Shown in pieces: positions 1-6,810 of a stretch of DNA of 17,514 nucleotides (position 1 is its first letter; each line of letters opens with the position of its first letter). The stretch spans positions 7,461-24,974 of the forward strand of contig DAHU01000021.1 of NCBI GenBank assembly GCA_002495945.1, given 5' to 3'. The DNA is from Euryarchaeota archaeon UBA13 (GTDB lineage: Archaea; Thermoplasmatota; Poseidoniia; Poseidoniales; Poseidoniaceae). Under the pieces are notes generated by a model. The model saw only the letters and a list, made by a program, of their open reading frames with translations. It did not search any database and was not told where the DNA came from. The position numbers and the translations under genes are program-made.

Positions 1-2403
1 ATATGGTTTTCCAGATGGGATATCCTCCAAGATGAATGGACTCTAAGTCCAGTACAGCCAGCAGACCGTTGGCAAGATGCTGATGATGATGGTATGACTA
101 ATTGGGAAGAATACAATGCAATCGACCCACTGTTGTCCGAAACCGACGCTAACCGGAGTTCACCGAAATGGTTTGTTACAACTATTGGAAGTGCCTACAC
201 TTTCCAAGCATGGGCAGGTATCCAAACAGACCTATCGTTTGGCTCATTTGTAAATTCAACTCAAAGAAACCTTACTGGCTTGACTGGAGATCCAAATAAT
301 GTTGATACAGATGGTGATGGCATAATCGACGGTGTAGAATTGCTGTTCACAACTTGGAATTCTTCAGCCCAAACTTGGACTCTCAACCCATTAACGCCAG
401 GAGATGGTTTGTTTGACTCCGATGAAGACGGACTCGTTGATTTGCAGGAATTTGCTCTCGTCACTTCCAACCCAGACAATGGAATTGCTCACCCTTCGGA
501 TGCACCTTTATTGCACATTGATGGAGATTTACTGCAACCTACCGAGAAAACACAACGAATGTTCAATATGCTGATATCTAAAGAAACCAGGGGTAAACGT
601 CTATTGAATGATTTCAACGATTGGCAAAATGGGGAACCTGCTAACGCATTTATCTCTATCCTAATGGGCATAACTGACCCAACCAATCCTGATACTGATG
701 GCGACGGAATGTATGATGGATTTGAGTACTGGTTTGCTGAATGGGATTTGGAAAATAATCTTTGGAGTATTAACCCGCTAATTGACGGTGATGTCCTGCT
801 GGATACCGATGGTGATAGTTTTGACTGCGATGGCGATGGCAATATATCACTGGATGAACGATTTTCAAACCTGAGAGAATGGGAATCCCGAACATGGGGT
901 AAATATTCTGAACGGAATACTGTGCCCCAAGATGTTGGAATTTTGAGTTTTGGCGATGACGCTATTAATGCTTACATGGAAGAATTAGGCTATAGTTACT
1001 CAGAAGCAGCAGCCGGAATTTACAACGATTTCGTCACTAAGAGCACAGATAGTTTTGACCGTATGCAAAAAATCAATAGTTATGATGATAATAATTTCAA
1101 TCGAACTTTGATTGGTGTAGCAGACCCAACAAGCATGGATTCTGACGGGGATTCAATTCCAGATGGATGGGAGTACTGTTATGCTATTTACGGAATGCCT
1201 GATGTGACTACACAGGATCATTGGGCTGCCAATCCAATAAATCCACATGATGTAAATTATGATGGTGACAGTGACGGTTGGTATGACCGAAATTCGGTTG
1301 ACATACCAGCAGAGCAAGGAGCATGGGACGAGCGTGTTTTCGTTGAAAGCGGCGTGATAATCCAACCAGGGCCAGGCTCACTACCGTTTACAAATTTGAT
1401 GGAATGGAATAACAACACCAGACCAGATTTGAATGATACAGATGGTGATTCTGTAACCTACATCACCCAAATCGTCAACGGACAAGTTGTTTCTCACCAG
1501 ATTGATTACAATCTGAGCGACGGTCGCGAAGTTTTCAAGTATGGTATAAATCCGATAGACAATGATTCAGATGGTGATATGTTGCCAGATTGGTATGAGT
1601 ACAAAATGGCATGGAATGAGTCCAATGATAACTTCTCATCATATCTGAAGATTAAGGTTGTATGGATTGATTCAATCACCGGTGGAGAGTGTGATACGAA
1701 CACAGTTTCGTGTCTTCCATTGTCAACGGATTCCGGAACTTTATCGCGGCCGGAATTAGAATTCACGTGGTTTACCTTAGACCCTGCTGACCCAGTAGAC
1801 GCGAATCTCGACCCAGATAATGATGGTAATTACGACTGCTCAGGCGCAGGGTGTAGCTACGAGCCATACACTAATTTCCAGGAATTTTACATGTTAACTG
1901 ACGAAGACCTAACTTCGCCAAACGCCGTTAGGTTAGCACCACTTGTCTATCAAGGCAGTCCGGTGGAAGAATGGTGGCAATTTAGAGGCTACACCTTAGG
2001 TCTTGGCGAGCCATCTGAAGGCTCGACAAACTACCTCAAGATGGATAAACAATCAGGCACAGATTTCCGTTATGTATTGATAATCGAAGATAATGACGAA
2101 GATTTCTTGTCATTAGATAGCTCGGATGATGAACTACTGGTTTCCGGTGCTCGAACCGATCAATGGGAAATATACTATGCGAGTTCTCCGCAAACTGCTC
2201 CAGTTAGAGCAGTTGGTGAACACGAATTAGGTTGGTATTTGATTGATTTTGATGATGACCACTTAGCAGAGGGGAGCAGTCCAATAAATTGGGATACGGA
2301 TGGCGATTGGATAGTCGATTGGTTTGAAGTCAATGATGATGAAGAGGACGGTGTTAGAGGCGATTCTTCCCCGATAAGATATGATTCTCGTCAAACCGGT
2401 TGA
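1..2403 (+). CDS. Giant secreted Asp-rich calcium-repeat (thrombospondin type 3-like) protein, C-terminal part
   Basis: The frame is open from base 1, so the N-terminus lies outside the window; 800 codons are visible, ending in TGA at 2401-2403. The protein carries many DxDxDG-type calcium loops followed by hydrophobic-x-D-G/W-x-E-aromatic. Examples start at 76 (DADDDGMTNWEEY), 304 (DTDGDGIIDGVEL), 415 (DSDEDGLVDLQEF), 691 (DTDGDGMYDGFEY), 802, 1138 (DSDGDSIPDGWEY), 1435, 1564 (DSDGDMLPDWYEY) and 2293 (DTDGDWIVDWFEV). Several loops are preceded by a W-x(n)-W-x-[IL]-NP module, giving a higher-order repeat. Such loops bind Ca2+ and stiffen extracellular proteins, so a surface or secreted structural/adhesive role is inferred. 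There is no C-terminal membrane helix or sorting signal; the tail is acidic and holds an RGD tripeptide. Cysteines near 1690-1720 and 1840-1855 could form disulfides. The repeat class is secure; the specific function is unknown. Confidence 0.85.
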   Translation: MWFSRWDILQDEWTLSPVQPADRWQDADDDGMTNWEEYNAIDPLLSETDANRSSPKWFVTTIGSAYTFQAWAGIQTDLSFGSFVNSTQRNLTGLTGDPNNVDTDGDGIIDGVELLFTTWNSSAQTWTLNPLTPGDGLFDSDEDGLVDLQEFALVTSNPDNGIAHPSDAPLLHIDGDLLQPTEKTQRMFNMLISKETRGKRLLNDFNDWQNGEPANAFISILMGITDPTNPDTDGDGMYDGFEYWFAEWDLENNLWSINPLIDGDVLLDTDGDSFDCDGDGNISLDERFSNLREWESRTWGKYSERNTVPQDVGILSFGDDAINAYMEELGYSYSEAAAGIYNDFVTKSTDSFDRMQKINSYDDNNFNRTLIGVADPTSMDSDGDSIPDGWEYCYAIYGMPDVTTQDHWAANPINPHDVNYDGDSDGWYDRNSVDIPAEQGAWDERVFVESGVIIQPGPGSLPFTNLMEWNNNTRPDLNDTDGDSVTYITQIVNGQVVSHQIDYNLSDGREVFKYGINPIDNDSDGDMLPDWYEYKMAWNESNDNFSSYLKIKVVWIDSITGGECDTNTVSCLPLSTDSGTLSRPELEFTWFTLDPADPVDANLDPDNDGNYDCSGAGCSYEPYTNFQEFYMLTDEDLTSPNAVRLAPLVYQGSPVEEWWQFRGYTLGLGEPSEGSTNYLKMDKQSGTDFRYVLIIEDNDEDFLSLDSSDDELLVSGARTDQWEIYYASSPQTAPVRAVGEHELGWYLIDFDDDHLAEGSSPINWDTDGDWIVDWFEVNDDEEDGVRGDSSPIRYDSRQTG

Positions 2404-2423
2404 TATTTGCTGAGGTGTTGTTG

Positions 2424-2867
2424 GTGGCAGACGGTTCTGTTGAAGGTTTAGTAACTCTGCAAGAGCGGATGGTAAATCTCATCAAACAGTTGAGTATGCC
2501 TCTTGTCGAAGTCAGCATGGTAATTCAAAACATGATTTCTCCTATGTTGGAAACTCTAATCAAACATGCTCAAGAACACAATATGGAACTTCATGATACG
2601 ATAATCAACCAGTGGCCAATCGAGCAACCAATCCAAGAAGAAGTCAAATCATCACTGGCAATTGAAAAGATTCTTTCTGTTATCGATGAGGATCGTATGG
2701 ATATTTTGGAAACGCTGGTCAGGGTCACAATGGTGGAGACTGAGATGATATTATTTGATGGTATCAAGGCATTGCGTATGTGGGAACATTTAGCACGTAC
2801 TCAATTGGCCAACATAAGTTCTCCTGGCCAGCTTTTTTCTCCATTTGAGATACCAGAAGATTGGTAG
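2424..2867 (+). CDS. Small helical protein of unknown function
   Basis: I do not recognise this protein. The frame extends upstream to a TTG at 2400 that overlaps the preceding stop. I prefer the GTG at 2424 because GAGGTG at 2413-2418 sits 5 bases before it, giving about 147 residues. The sequence is rich in Leu, Met, Ile, Glu and Gln, with no signal peptide, membrane helix or cysteine. The middle (around LIKHAQEHNMELHDTIINQW) looks amphipathic and helical, so an all-alpha cytoplasmic protein is likely. It follows the calcium-repeat gene closely and precedes a lipoprotein protease on the same strand, so cotranscription is possible, but neither neighbour suggests a role. The long, well-bounded frame and the ribosome site support a real gene. 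Confidence 0.6.
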   Translation: MADGSVEGLVTLQERMVNLIKQLSMPLVEVSMVIQNMISPMLETLIKHAQEHNMELHDTIINQWPIEQPIQEEVKSSLAIEKILSVIDEDRMDILETLVRVTMVETEMILFDGIKALRMWEHLARTQLANISSPGQLFSPFEIPEDW

Positions 2868-2901
2868 TAACATTTTGAACGACTGAGTATTGGCGATTAT
2901 T

Positions 2902-3693
2902 ATGGGAGTGCGTAAATCTATACCTTTGATGTTGGCGTTATTGATGATGACGATGTCTTTTGCTGGTTGTTTTGGCGGTAATGTGCTGGCTGTAAAGGAT
3001 AATCGAGGGATTCCGGGTGGTCTGACTTTAGCATGTTTGAGTGCAGATAAGTACACTTCGATGGTCGTTGAAATTGATTATGAGTCTGGCTATATGCCAG
3101 AACAGAGTTCTGTTGATTTGCTAAAAACTAGATTGGGAGAGGTTTGTGACAAGCCCGGTGGAATTAACGTCTTACTAACAGAAACAAATTTTGAGCACTC
3201 CGGCTCATGGACTGCTGATGATGTTAGGGAGAAGGGATGGATGCATAAATCCAACCAACCACAAACTGGTTCAACACTATACTGGCAGGCAATTTTCCCT
3301 TCTACAGGATATGAAAATAATGATGTATTGGGGGTTGCAGTTGATGCTTCGACAGTAGCTATCTTCAAGGATGCTGTTGAGGAAGCCGAAGGTCCATTTT
3401 TCAGCCGACCATCCGCTGAAGAAATCGAAAATAGCGTCCTTGTCCACGAATTTGGCCATCTATTGGGTTTGGTAAACTTAGTTTACAAATCACCGGTGGA
3501 CCATGAAGACAAAGACCATCCAGGGCACTCAAATAATGAAGATTCAGTCATGTATTGGGCTATCGAGTCAGTAAATTTGAGGAACTTTATCACCGGAGAA
3601 TTACCAGATGAATTCGATAATGATGACTTGAATGATCTATCGGGAATGCTCAGCGGAGAGATTCCAGTTACAGATCAGCTTTGGTTGCCCTGA
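2902..3693 (+). CDS. Lipoprotein zinc metalloprotease (HExxH, metzincin-like)
   Basis: The predicted product is about 263 residues from ATG 2902; a TTG at 2890 would add four. The N-terminus is a lipoprotein signal: positive MGVRKS, a hydrophobic stretch, then lipobox F-A-G-C with Cys23, so the enzyme should be lipid-anchored outside the membrane. The catalytic motif is HEFGHLLGLVN (H182, E183, H186; N192), with a Met-turn-like SVMYW at M217. His and Asp residues in the HEDKDHPGH stretch between them could give the third zinc ligand. Classical metzincins have His or Asp where this protein has Asn192. From memory, a bacterial group of 'membrane metalloproteases' also shows GLVN followed by an H-rich segment and MYW/MYY, so this looks like a family trait rather than decay. 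Substrates are probably extracellular proteins, which is inference. It is convergent with the next gene, overlapping by 19 bases. Confidence 0.75.
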   Translation: MGVRKSIPLMLALLMMTMSFAGCFGGNVLAVKDNRGIPGGLTLACLSADKYTSMVVEIDYESGYMPEQSSVDLLKTRLGEVCDKPGGINVLLTETNFEHSGSWTADDVREKGWMHKSNQPQTGSTLYWQAIFPSTGYENNDVLGVAVDASTVAIFKDAVEEAEGPFFSRPSAEEIENSVLVHEFGHLLGLVNLVYKSPVDHEDKDHPGHSNNEDSVMYWAIESVNLRNFITGELPDEFDNDDLNDLSGMLSGEIPVTDQLWLP

Positions 3694-4019
3694 CTATTCT
3701 TTTCGGCAACGAATTTTGTGGCGTCTCGCCAGGCTTCAAAGATTGAATATGCCCATAAAACGAACCACAAGATGACGGTTAATGCAAGTGGTATCTGTAG
3801 TAAAGATAGGTCGAGAGCCTTCTGATGTTTACGGTTGAAGTGATGGCCCAAGTATAGGAACGGAACTGCCGCTAAAATTGCTGCAACTAATGGCCTTAAA
3901 GCCCCCCAAAATCCAACGCCGAGCGTCATTTCTTTCCAAATTTGCTTGAATACTTTTAATCCGGTAACTACCTTGTTTGGTTGAGTTTCGGATTCGGCAA
4001 AACTAGATTCGCTCATCAT
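3675..4019 (-). CDS. Small membrane protein with two transmembrane helices
   Basis: The product is 114 residues (113 from the second of two adjacent ATG codons). A hydrophilic N-terminus of about 25 residues is followed by two hydrophobic helices, roughly residues 36-57 (GALRPLVAAILAAVPFLYLG) and 72-93 (LLQIPLALTVILWFVLWAYS). A short basic loop with HHFNRKHQK lies between them, and a charged tail follows. I do not recognise a family. The loop charge suggests it faces the cytoplasm, so both termini may be outside, but this is uncertain for so short a protein. Its 3' end overlaps the protease gene by 19 bases, and its start is divergent from the peptidase-Nudix gene with about 90 bases between starts. 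Confidence 0.65.
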   Translation of the reverse strand: MMSESSFAESETQPNKVVTGLKVFKQIWKEMTLGVGFWGALRPLVAAILAAVPFLYLGHHFNRKHQKALDLSLLQIPLALTVILWFVLWAYSIFEAWRDATKFVAEKNSQGNQS

Positions 4020-4108
4020 GATTGATGTGGTGGAGTGCCTCTTTGCATGTCAATATAACCCTTGATTGTATACAAACAGGTCAAAAGTCGATACTCGTTA
4101 CGCTTTCC
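4020..4108. promoter_or_regulatory. Divergent intergenic region with possible TATA element and palindrome
   Basis: These 89 bases separate the small membrane protein (minus) from the peptidase-Nudix gene (plus), so promoters for both should lie here. On the plus strand AATATAA around 4052-4058 is a fair archaeal TATA-box candidate about 55 bases before the ATG at 4109. A perfect 10-base palindrome, TTGTATACAA, spans 4066-4075 and would fall between that TATA box and the expected transcript start, where a repressor could act. Both calls rest on sequence appearance only; in AT-rich DNA such matches occur by chance. Confidence 0.3.
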
Positions 4109-5134
4109 ATGGCGAGAATATTATTGACAGGTTTCGAGCCATTTGGAGATAATAAGGATAACATATCTGAGAATATTTTGAAAACGTTCAGCAAGGAACT
4201 TAACATAACAGATCCATGGCTTCAACAACGTAAAAATCCTAATGACGCTCAGACAATATCGGTAACTATTGAGAAACAATTGCTGAGCGTAGATGAGACA
4301 GGTTCGGTCATGATTGCCAATAAGATCGGTTCTGGCAGCCGATGGGATGCAGTAATACACATGGGTTTGTGTGAATCATGTGAATCAATTCGATTTGAAA
4401 CGAGGGCGCAGAGTCTGTTAAACATGCGCATACCGGATAACAATGGCAGACAATTAATCAATCATAGACTGGGTGATGAGGAGTTTTATTGTGATAAAAA
4501 TGTGGTTAACTCAATGCAATATCCGCCTATTGAAGGTCTAATGATTTCACACGATGCTGGCGCATTTATCTGTAATGAGACTTATTACTATACACTAAAA
4601 TCAATTAATCAAAGTGATGCAAATAACACGATTCCGGCATGTTTTGTGCATTTTCCAAAAGAACAAGTTTGTTCAATGACAACTGCGATTGAAATGTTAG
4701 AGAAAATAATCGCTCGACTGTTATTCAAACCAACCTTAGAAGTGGTGGGAGCCGTCCTGTTCAATAACAATAAAATCATGCTCGCTCGCAGAAATATCAA
4801 CTCTGAATTGGCCGGTTTTTGGGAGTTTCCCGGGGGTAAGGTTGAGCACGGTGAATCGCATTTTTCAGCGATTTGTCGAGAAATGAAGGAAGAGTTCAAT
4901 TGGACTGTCAGGGCGGTTAGAACCCTTTCCAACCAACATCACTCTTATCCTCAATTAGACATCAATCTTCATCTAATCGAAATAGAAACTGACCTGGATG
5001 AAATTTATGATAACCAAGATTCTTGGACCTCACATGATAAAATCGACTGGTTTGAAGAGATTAAAGGGGTATCAATTGCCCCTGCAGATGAAAATATGGC
5101 TAATGATTTACTGAAAACTCTCAATGCCAAGTAG
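4109..5134 (+). CDS. pcp: Pyroglutamyl peptidase I fused to a C-terminal Nudix hydrolase
   Basis: The predicted protein is 341 residues from ATG 4109, chosen because MARILLTGFEPFGDN is the typical start of pyroglutamyl-peptidase I; the open frame extends upstream to 4022 without family-like sequence. Residues 1-205 match the cysteine peptidase that removes N-terminal pyroglutamate (family C15). All three catalytic residues can be placed: E97 in IRFETRAQ, C155 in AGAFICNETYYY, and H181 in ACFVHFPK. From about residue 211 (EVVGAVLFNNNKIMLARR) a MutT-type Nudix domain follows, with the box at residues 243-265 (G243, E249, R257-E258, E261-E262). It departs from consensus only near the end, where N264 replaces Gly and W265 the aliphatic residue. 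WEFPGGK resembles 8-oxo-dGTP/CTP-type hydrolases, but the substrate cannot be read from sequence. The linker is short, so one continuous chain is expected. The stop lies 14 bases inside the convergent UPF0201 gene. Confidence 0.85.
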   Translation: MARILLTGFEPFGDNKDNISENILKTFSKELNITDPWLQQRKNPNDAQTISVTIEKQLLSVDETGSVMIANKIGSGSRWDAVIHMGLCESCESIRFETRAQSLLNMRIPDNNGRQLINHRLGDEEFYCDKNVVNSMQYPPIEGLMISHDAGAFICNETYYYTLKSINQSDANNTIPACFVHFPKEQVCSMTTAIEMLEKIIARLLFKPTLEVVGAVLFNNNKIMLARRNINSELAGFWEFPGGKVEHGESHFSAICREMKEEFNWTVRAVRTLSNQHHSYPQLDINLHLIEIETDLDEIYDNQDSWTSHDKIDWFEEIKGVSIAPADENMANDLLKTLNAK

Positions 5135-5654
5135 CAGCATCGCCGTCTTGATTCATCGTTCTATCATCATTTATCCTACGCGGAACGGTGTCTCGACCCT
5201 TATGCCATGTAGCAGCTTCTATCCATGAGGCTAAATCATCGCCACTCAATTCAACGGTTATTGTTCCACCTAGCGGCCTTTGACCTTCAAGATTAAATGC
5301 GACTTTACCAGCAATCGCCGCTTGACGGAGAATTTCAAACCTCGTGGTGTTGCCGATAAGGTTCATACTCAATACATCAAGGGCAGTATCAAGGATTGAT
5401 TGCTTGTGGATTAGTGTTAGGAAGTTGTTCATGGAAACATTTTCTCGTCGAATCTCGAAGTTTGATGCTTTGCCTAATGATGGCTCATCAATTTGCCCGT
5501 CTGTGGTAAAGTCTGGAAATATGCTTTCCACGCTTTTCAGCACTAATTGAGGAGACTCAGCACCGGTGATTTTAGTGTAGATGACAGTATTGATGCCTTC
5601 ATCAATACCGTTTAACAGAATCTTTGCATCAGTCACACCACGGCTAAGAGTCAT
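5121..5654 (-). CDS. UPF0201-type archaeal RNA-binding-like protein
   Basis: The product is 177 residues from an ATG at 5654. The pattern agrees with the archaeal UPF0201 family as I remember it: a beta-rich N-terminus with VLKSVESIFPDF, a central helix, then RFEILRQAAIAGKVAFN (family form: LNKQAA-x-G-V-F), PLGGTITVELSG and L-x-x-WIE at the end of the core. These proteins are small and cytoplasmic, with a fold likened to ribosomal protein L5 and presumed nucleic-acid binding; no biochemical role is established to my knowledge. The core would end near KGRD; about 23 further residues form an unusual tail ending in a second AATWH, matching AATWH just before KGRD. This comes from an 18-base imperfect direct repeat. 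It is convergent with and overlaps the peptidase-Nudix gene, and divergent from the glycosyltransferase gene. Confidence 0.7.
   Translation of the reverse strand: MTLSRGVTDAKILLNGIDEGINTVIYTKITGAESPQLVLKSVESIFPDFTTDGQIDEPSLGKASNFEIRRENVSMNNFLTLIHKQSILDTALDVLSMNLIGNTTRFEILRQAAIAGKVAFNLEGQRPLGGTITVELSGDDLASWIEAATWHKGRDTVPRRINDDRTMNQDGDAATWH
5124..5219. repeat. Direct repeat of 18 bases, 78-base period, at the 3' end of the UPF0201 gene
   Basis: Copies at 5124-5141 and 5202-5219 read ATGCCAAGTAGCAGCATC and ATGCCATGTAGCAGCTTC, with 16 of 18 bases identical. The 78-base offset is exactly 26 codons, so on the minus strand both copies encode AATWH in frame. The first copy also contains the TAG stop of the convergent peptidase-Nudix gene. 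Confidence 0.75.
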
Positions 5655-5724
5655 TTACTCTTCAAACTGTTTATTTCACTCCCAAATTTAGTAAGTATGA
5701 AAACACAAACAACGATAGTCGAGC
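5655..5724. promoter_or_regulatory. Divergent intergenic region between UPF0201 and glycosyltransferase genes
   Basis: These 70 AT-rich bases lie between two outward-facing start codons and must hold promoters for both. A T-rich element, TTTATTT at 5670-5676, lies about 55 bases before the glycosyltransferase ATG and is a weak TATA candidate. No convincing Shine-Dalgarno sequence precedes that ATG, which fits a short or absent leader. The assignment is inferred from position. Confidence 0.25.
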
Positions 5725-6780
5725 ATGGCAGACGAGTTTCAGCCTTCTGTTGCGTCAGTCATACCAGTGCTTAATGAGGCACAATCCATAATTCAGTGTT
5801 TGGAATCTTTATGTTCTCAATCCTATCCGGATAACTTACATCAAATTCACGTATTTGATGGTGGCTCTACCGATTCTACATGGCAATTAATCAGTGATTT
5901 TATTGGGACGAGAGGCGGAGAGCAACCAGTTATACATCTGCACAAAAACCCCGAAAAGTATGTTGCCCAAGCAAGGAATTTAGCGCTAAAAATAATTCCT
6001 AATTCAGTTGAGTATATGTTTGAGATTATTGGCCATTGTACTGTTGGCAAAGAGCATATTCAAACGATGGTAAATGTGATGGGCAAACTCCAGAAAGCCA
6101 ACAATAATTCTGTCGGAGCATTAGGCTGCAAGGTATCATCCAAAACGGGCAAGTTGGGATTGGTAGAATCTTGGATTGAAGCGGGTTTATCATCACCACT
6201 GGCCAGCGGAAATGGGCAGTTTGACAATTTTTCAGGCACGGAGCAGACTAATGTTCCTGCATTTTGTTTGCATTATCGTAAAGCATTGAACGATGTTAAT
6301 GGCTGGGATAATTCGTTTATTACCAGCCAAGATAGCGATTTGTCGATGCGGTTGAAGAGTGCCGGATATCAGTTGTATCGTACTGACTCAGCAATAATAA
6401 ATATGAGTAAAAGATCTACTTTGAGAAGTTGGAGTAAAATGGGTTTTAGATATGGATTTTGGCGTACGAAACTCCTCCAACGTCACAAAGGCAGGGCGAG
6501 TCTTAGAGAATTTTTACCATGGTTTGGGTTATTATTAACCATTAGTCTAGCCATTATGGCGGTGGAAATATGGTTCTTGCCACCCCTATTATATCTCATT
6601 TTGATACTAATTGAAGGTCTTAGATTCTCTATTGTCAAGCAAAAAATAAGTTTGCTAATTGGAACGCCAGTTGCGATTTTGATTTTACATACCACATTTT
6701 CTATCGGCTTGTTTTATGGATTATTTGGCAGAACCAGGTCATTCAATGACCGAGAATCAAATGATGGTAATTTAAATTAA
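5725..6780 (+). CDS. Family 2 glycosyltransferase, ExoA-like, with C-terminal membrane helices
   Basis: The product is 351 residues. The N-terminal GT-A fold begins SVIPVLNEAQ (residues 11-20) and continues to DGGSTDST (45-52), the nucleotide-sugar-binding elements of family 2 glycosyltransferases. A later SQDSDLSMRLKSAGY corresponds to the E/D-D-x-x-x-x-R acceptor-side motif. Overall spacing and the segment RSTLRSWSKMGFRYGFWR recall ExoA-type transferases of exopolysaccharide synthesis. Where the family usually has a DxD/DAH metal site, this protein reads EIIGHCTVG, with Gly in the first Asp position. After about residue 255 come roughly three hydrophobic helices (from FLPWFGLLLTISLAIM to ILHTTFSIGLFYGLFG), which anchor it in the membrane with the catalytic domain in the cytoplasm. 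It probably adds sugars to a lipid-linked glycan for glycoproteins or surface polysaccharide; the sugar is not predictable. The zinc-ribbon gene follows 30 bases downstream. Confidence 0.85.
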   Translation: MADEFQPSVASVIPVLNEAQSIIQCLESLCSQSYPDNLHQIHVFDGGSTDSTWQLISDFIGTRGGEQPVIHLHKNPEKYVAQARNLALKIIPNSVEYMFEIIGHCTVGKEHIQTMVNVMGKLQKANNNSVGALGCKVSSKTGKLGLVESWIEAGLSSPLASGNGQFDNFSGTEQTNVPAFCLHYRKALNDVNGWDNSFITSQDSDLSMRLKSAGYQLYRTDSAIINMSKRSTLRSWSKMGFRYGFWRTKLLQRHKGRASLREFLPWFGLLLTISLAIMAVEIWFLPPLLYLILILIEGLRFSIVKQKISLLIGTPVAILILHTTFSIGLFYGLFGRTRSFNDRESNDGNLN

Positions 6781-6810
6781 TGTTAGGAAAACAAATTTGA
6801 GGTGAGAGAC

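Noticed and set aside
489..842. Minus-strand open frame with repeated PSPSVS-like segments
   Set aside because: The apparent repeats are simply the complement of the GAT-GGT-GAT codons of the calcium loops on the plus strand.
1..2403. Periodic GAT/GGT-rich DNA that could be taken for a tandem or CRISPR-like repeat
   Set aside because: The periodicity follows the protein's calcium loops, the units vary in length and sequence, and there are no identical repeats or unique spacers.
4609..4932. Minus-strand open frame of about 107 codons opposite the Nudix region
   Set aside because: It lies wholly antisense to the peptidase-Nudix fusion, whose catalytic motifs are clear, and shows no family resemblance.
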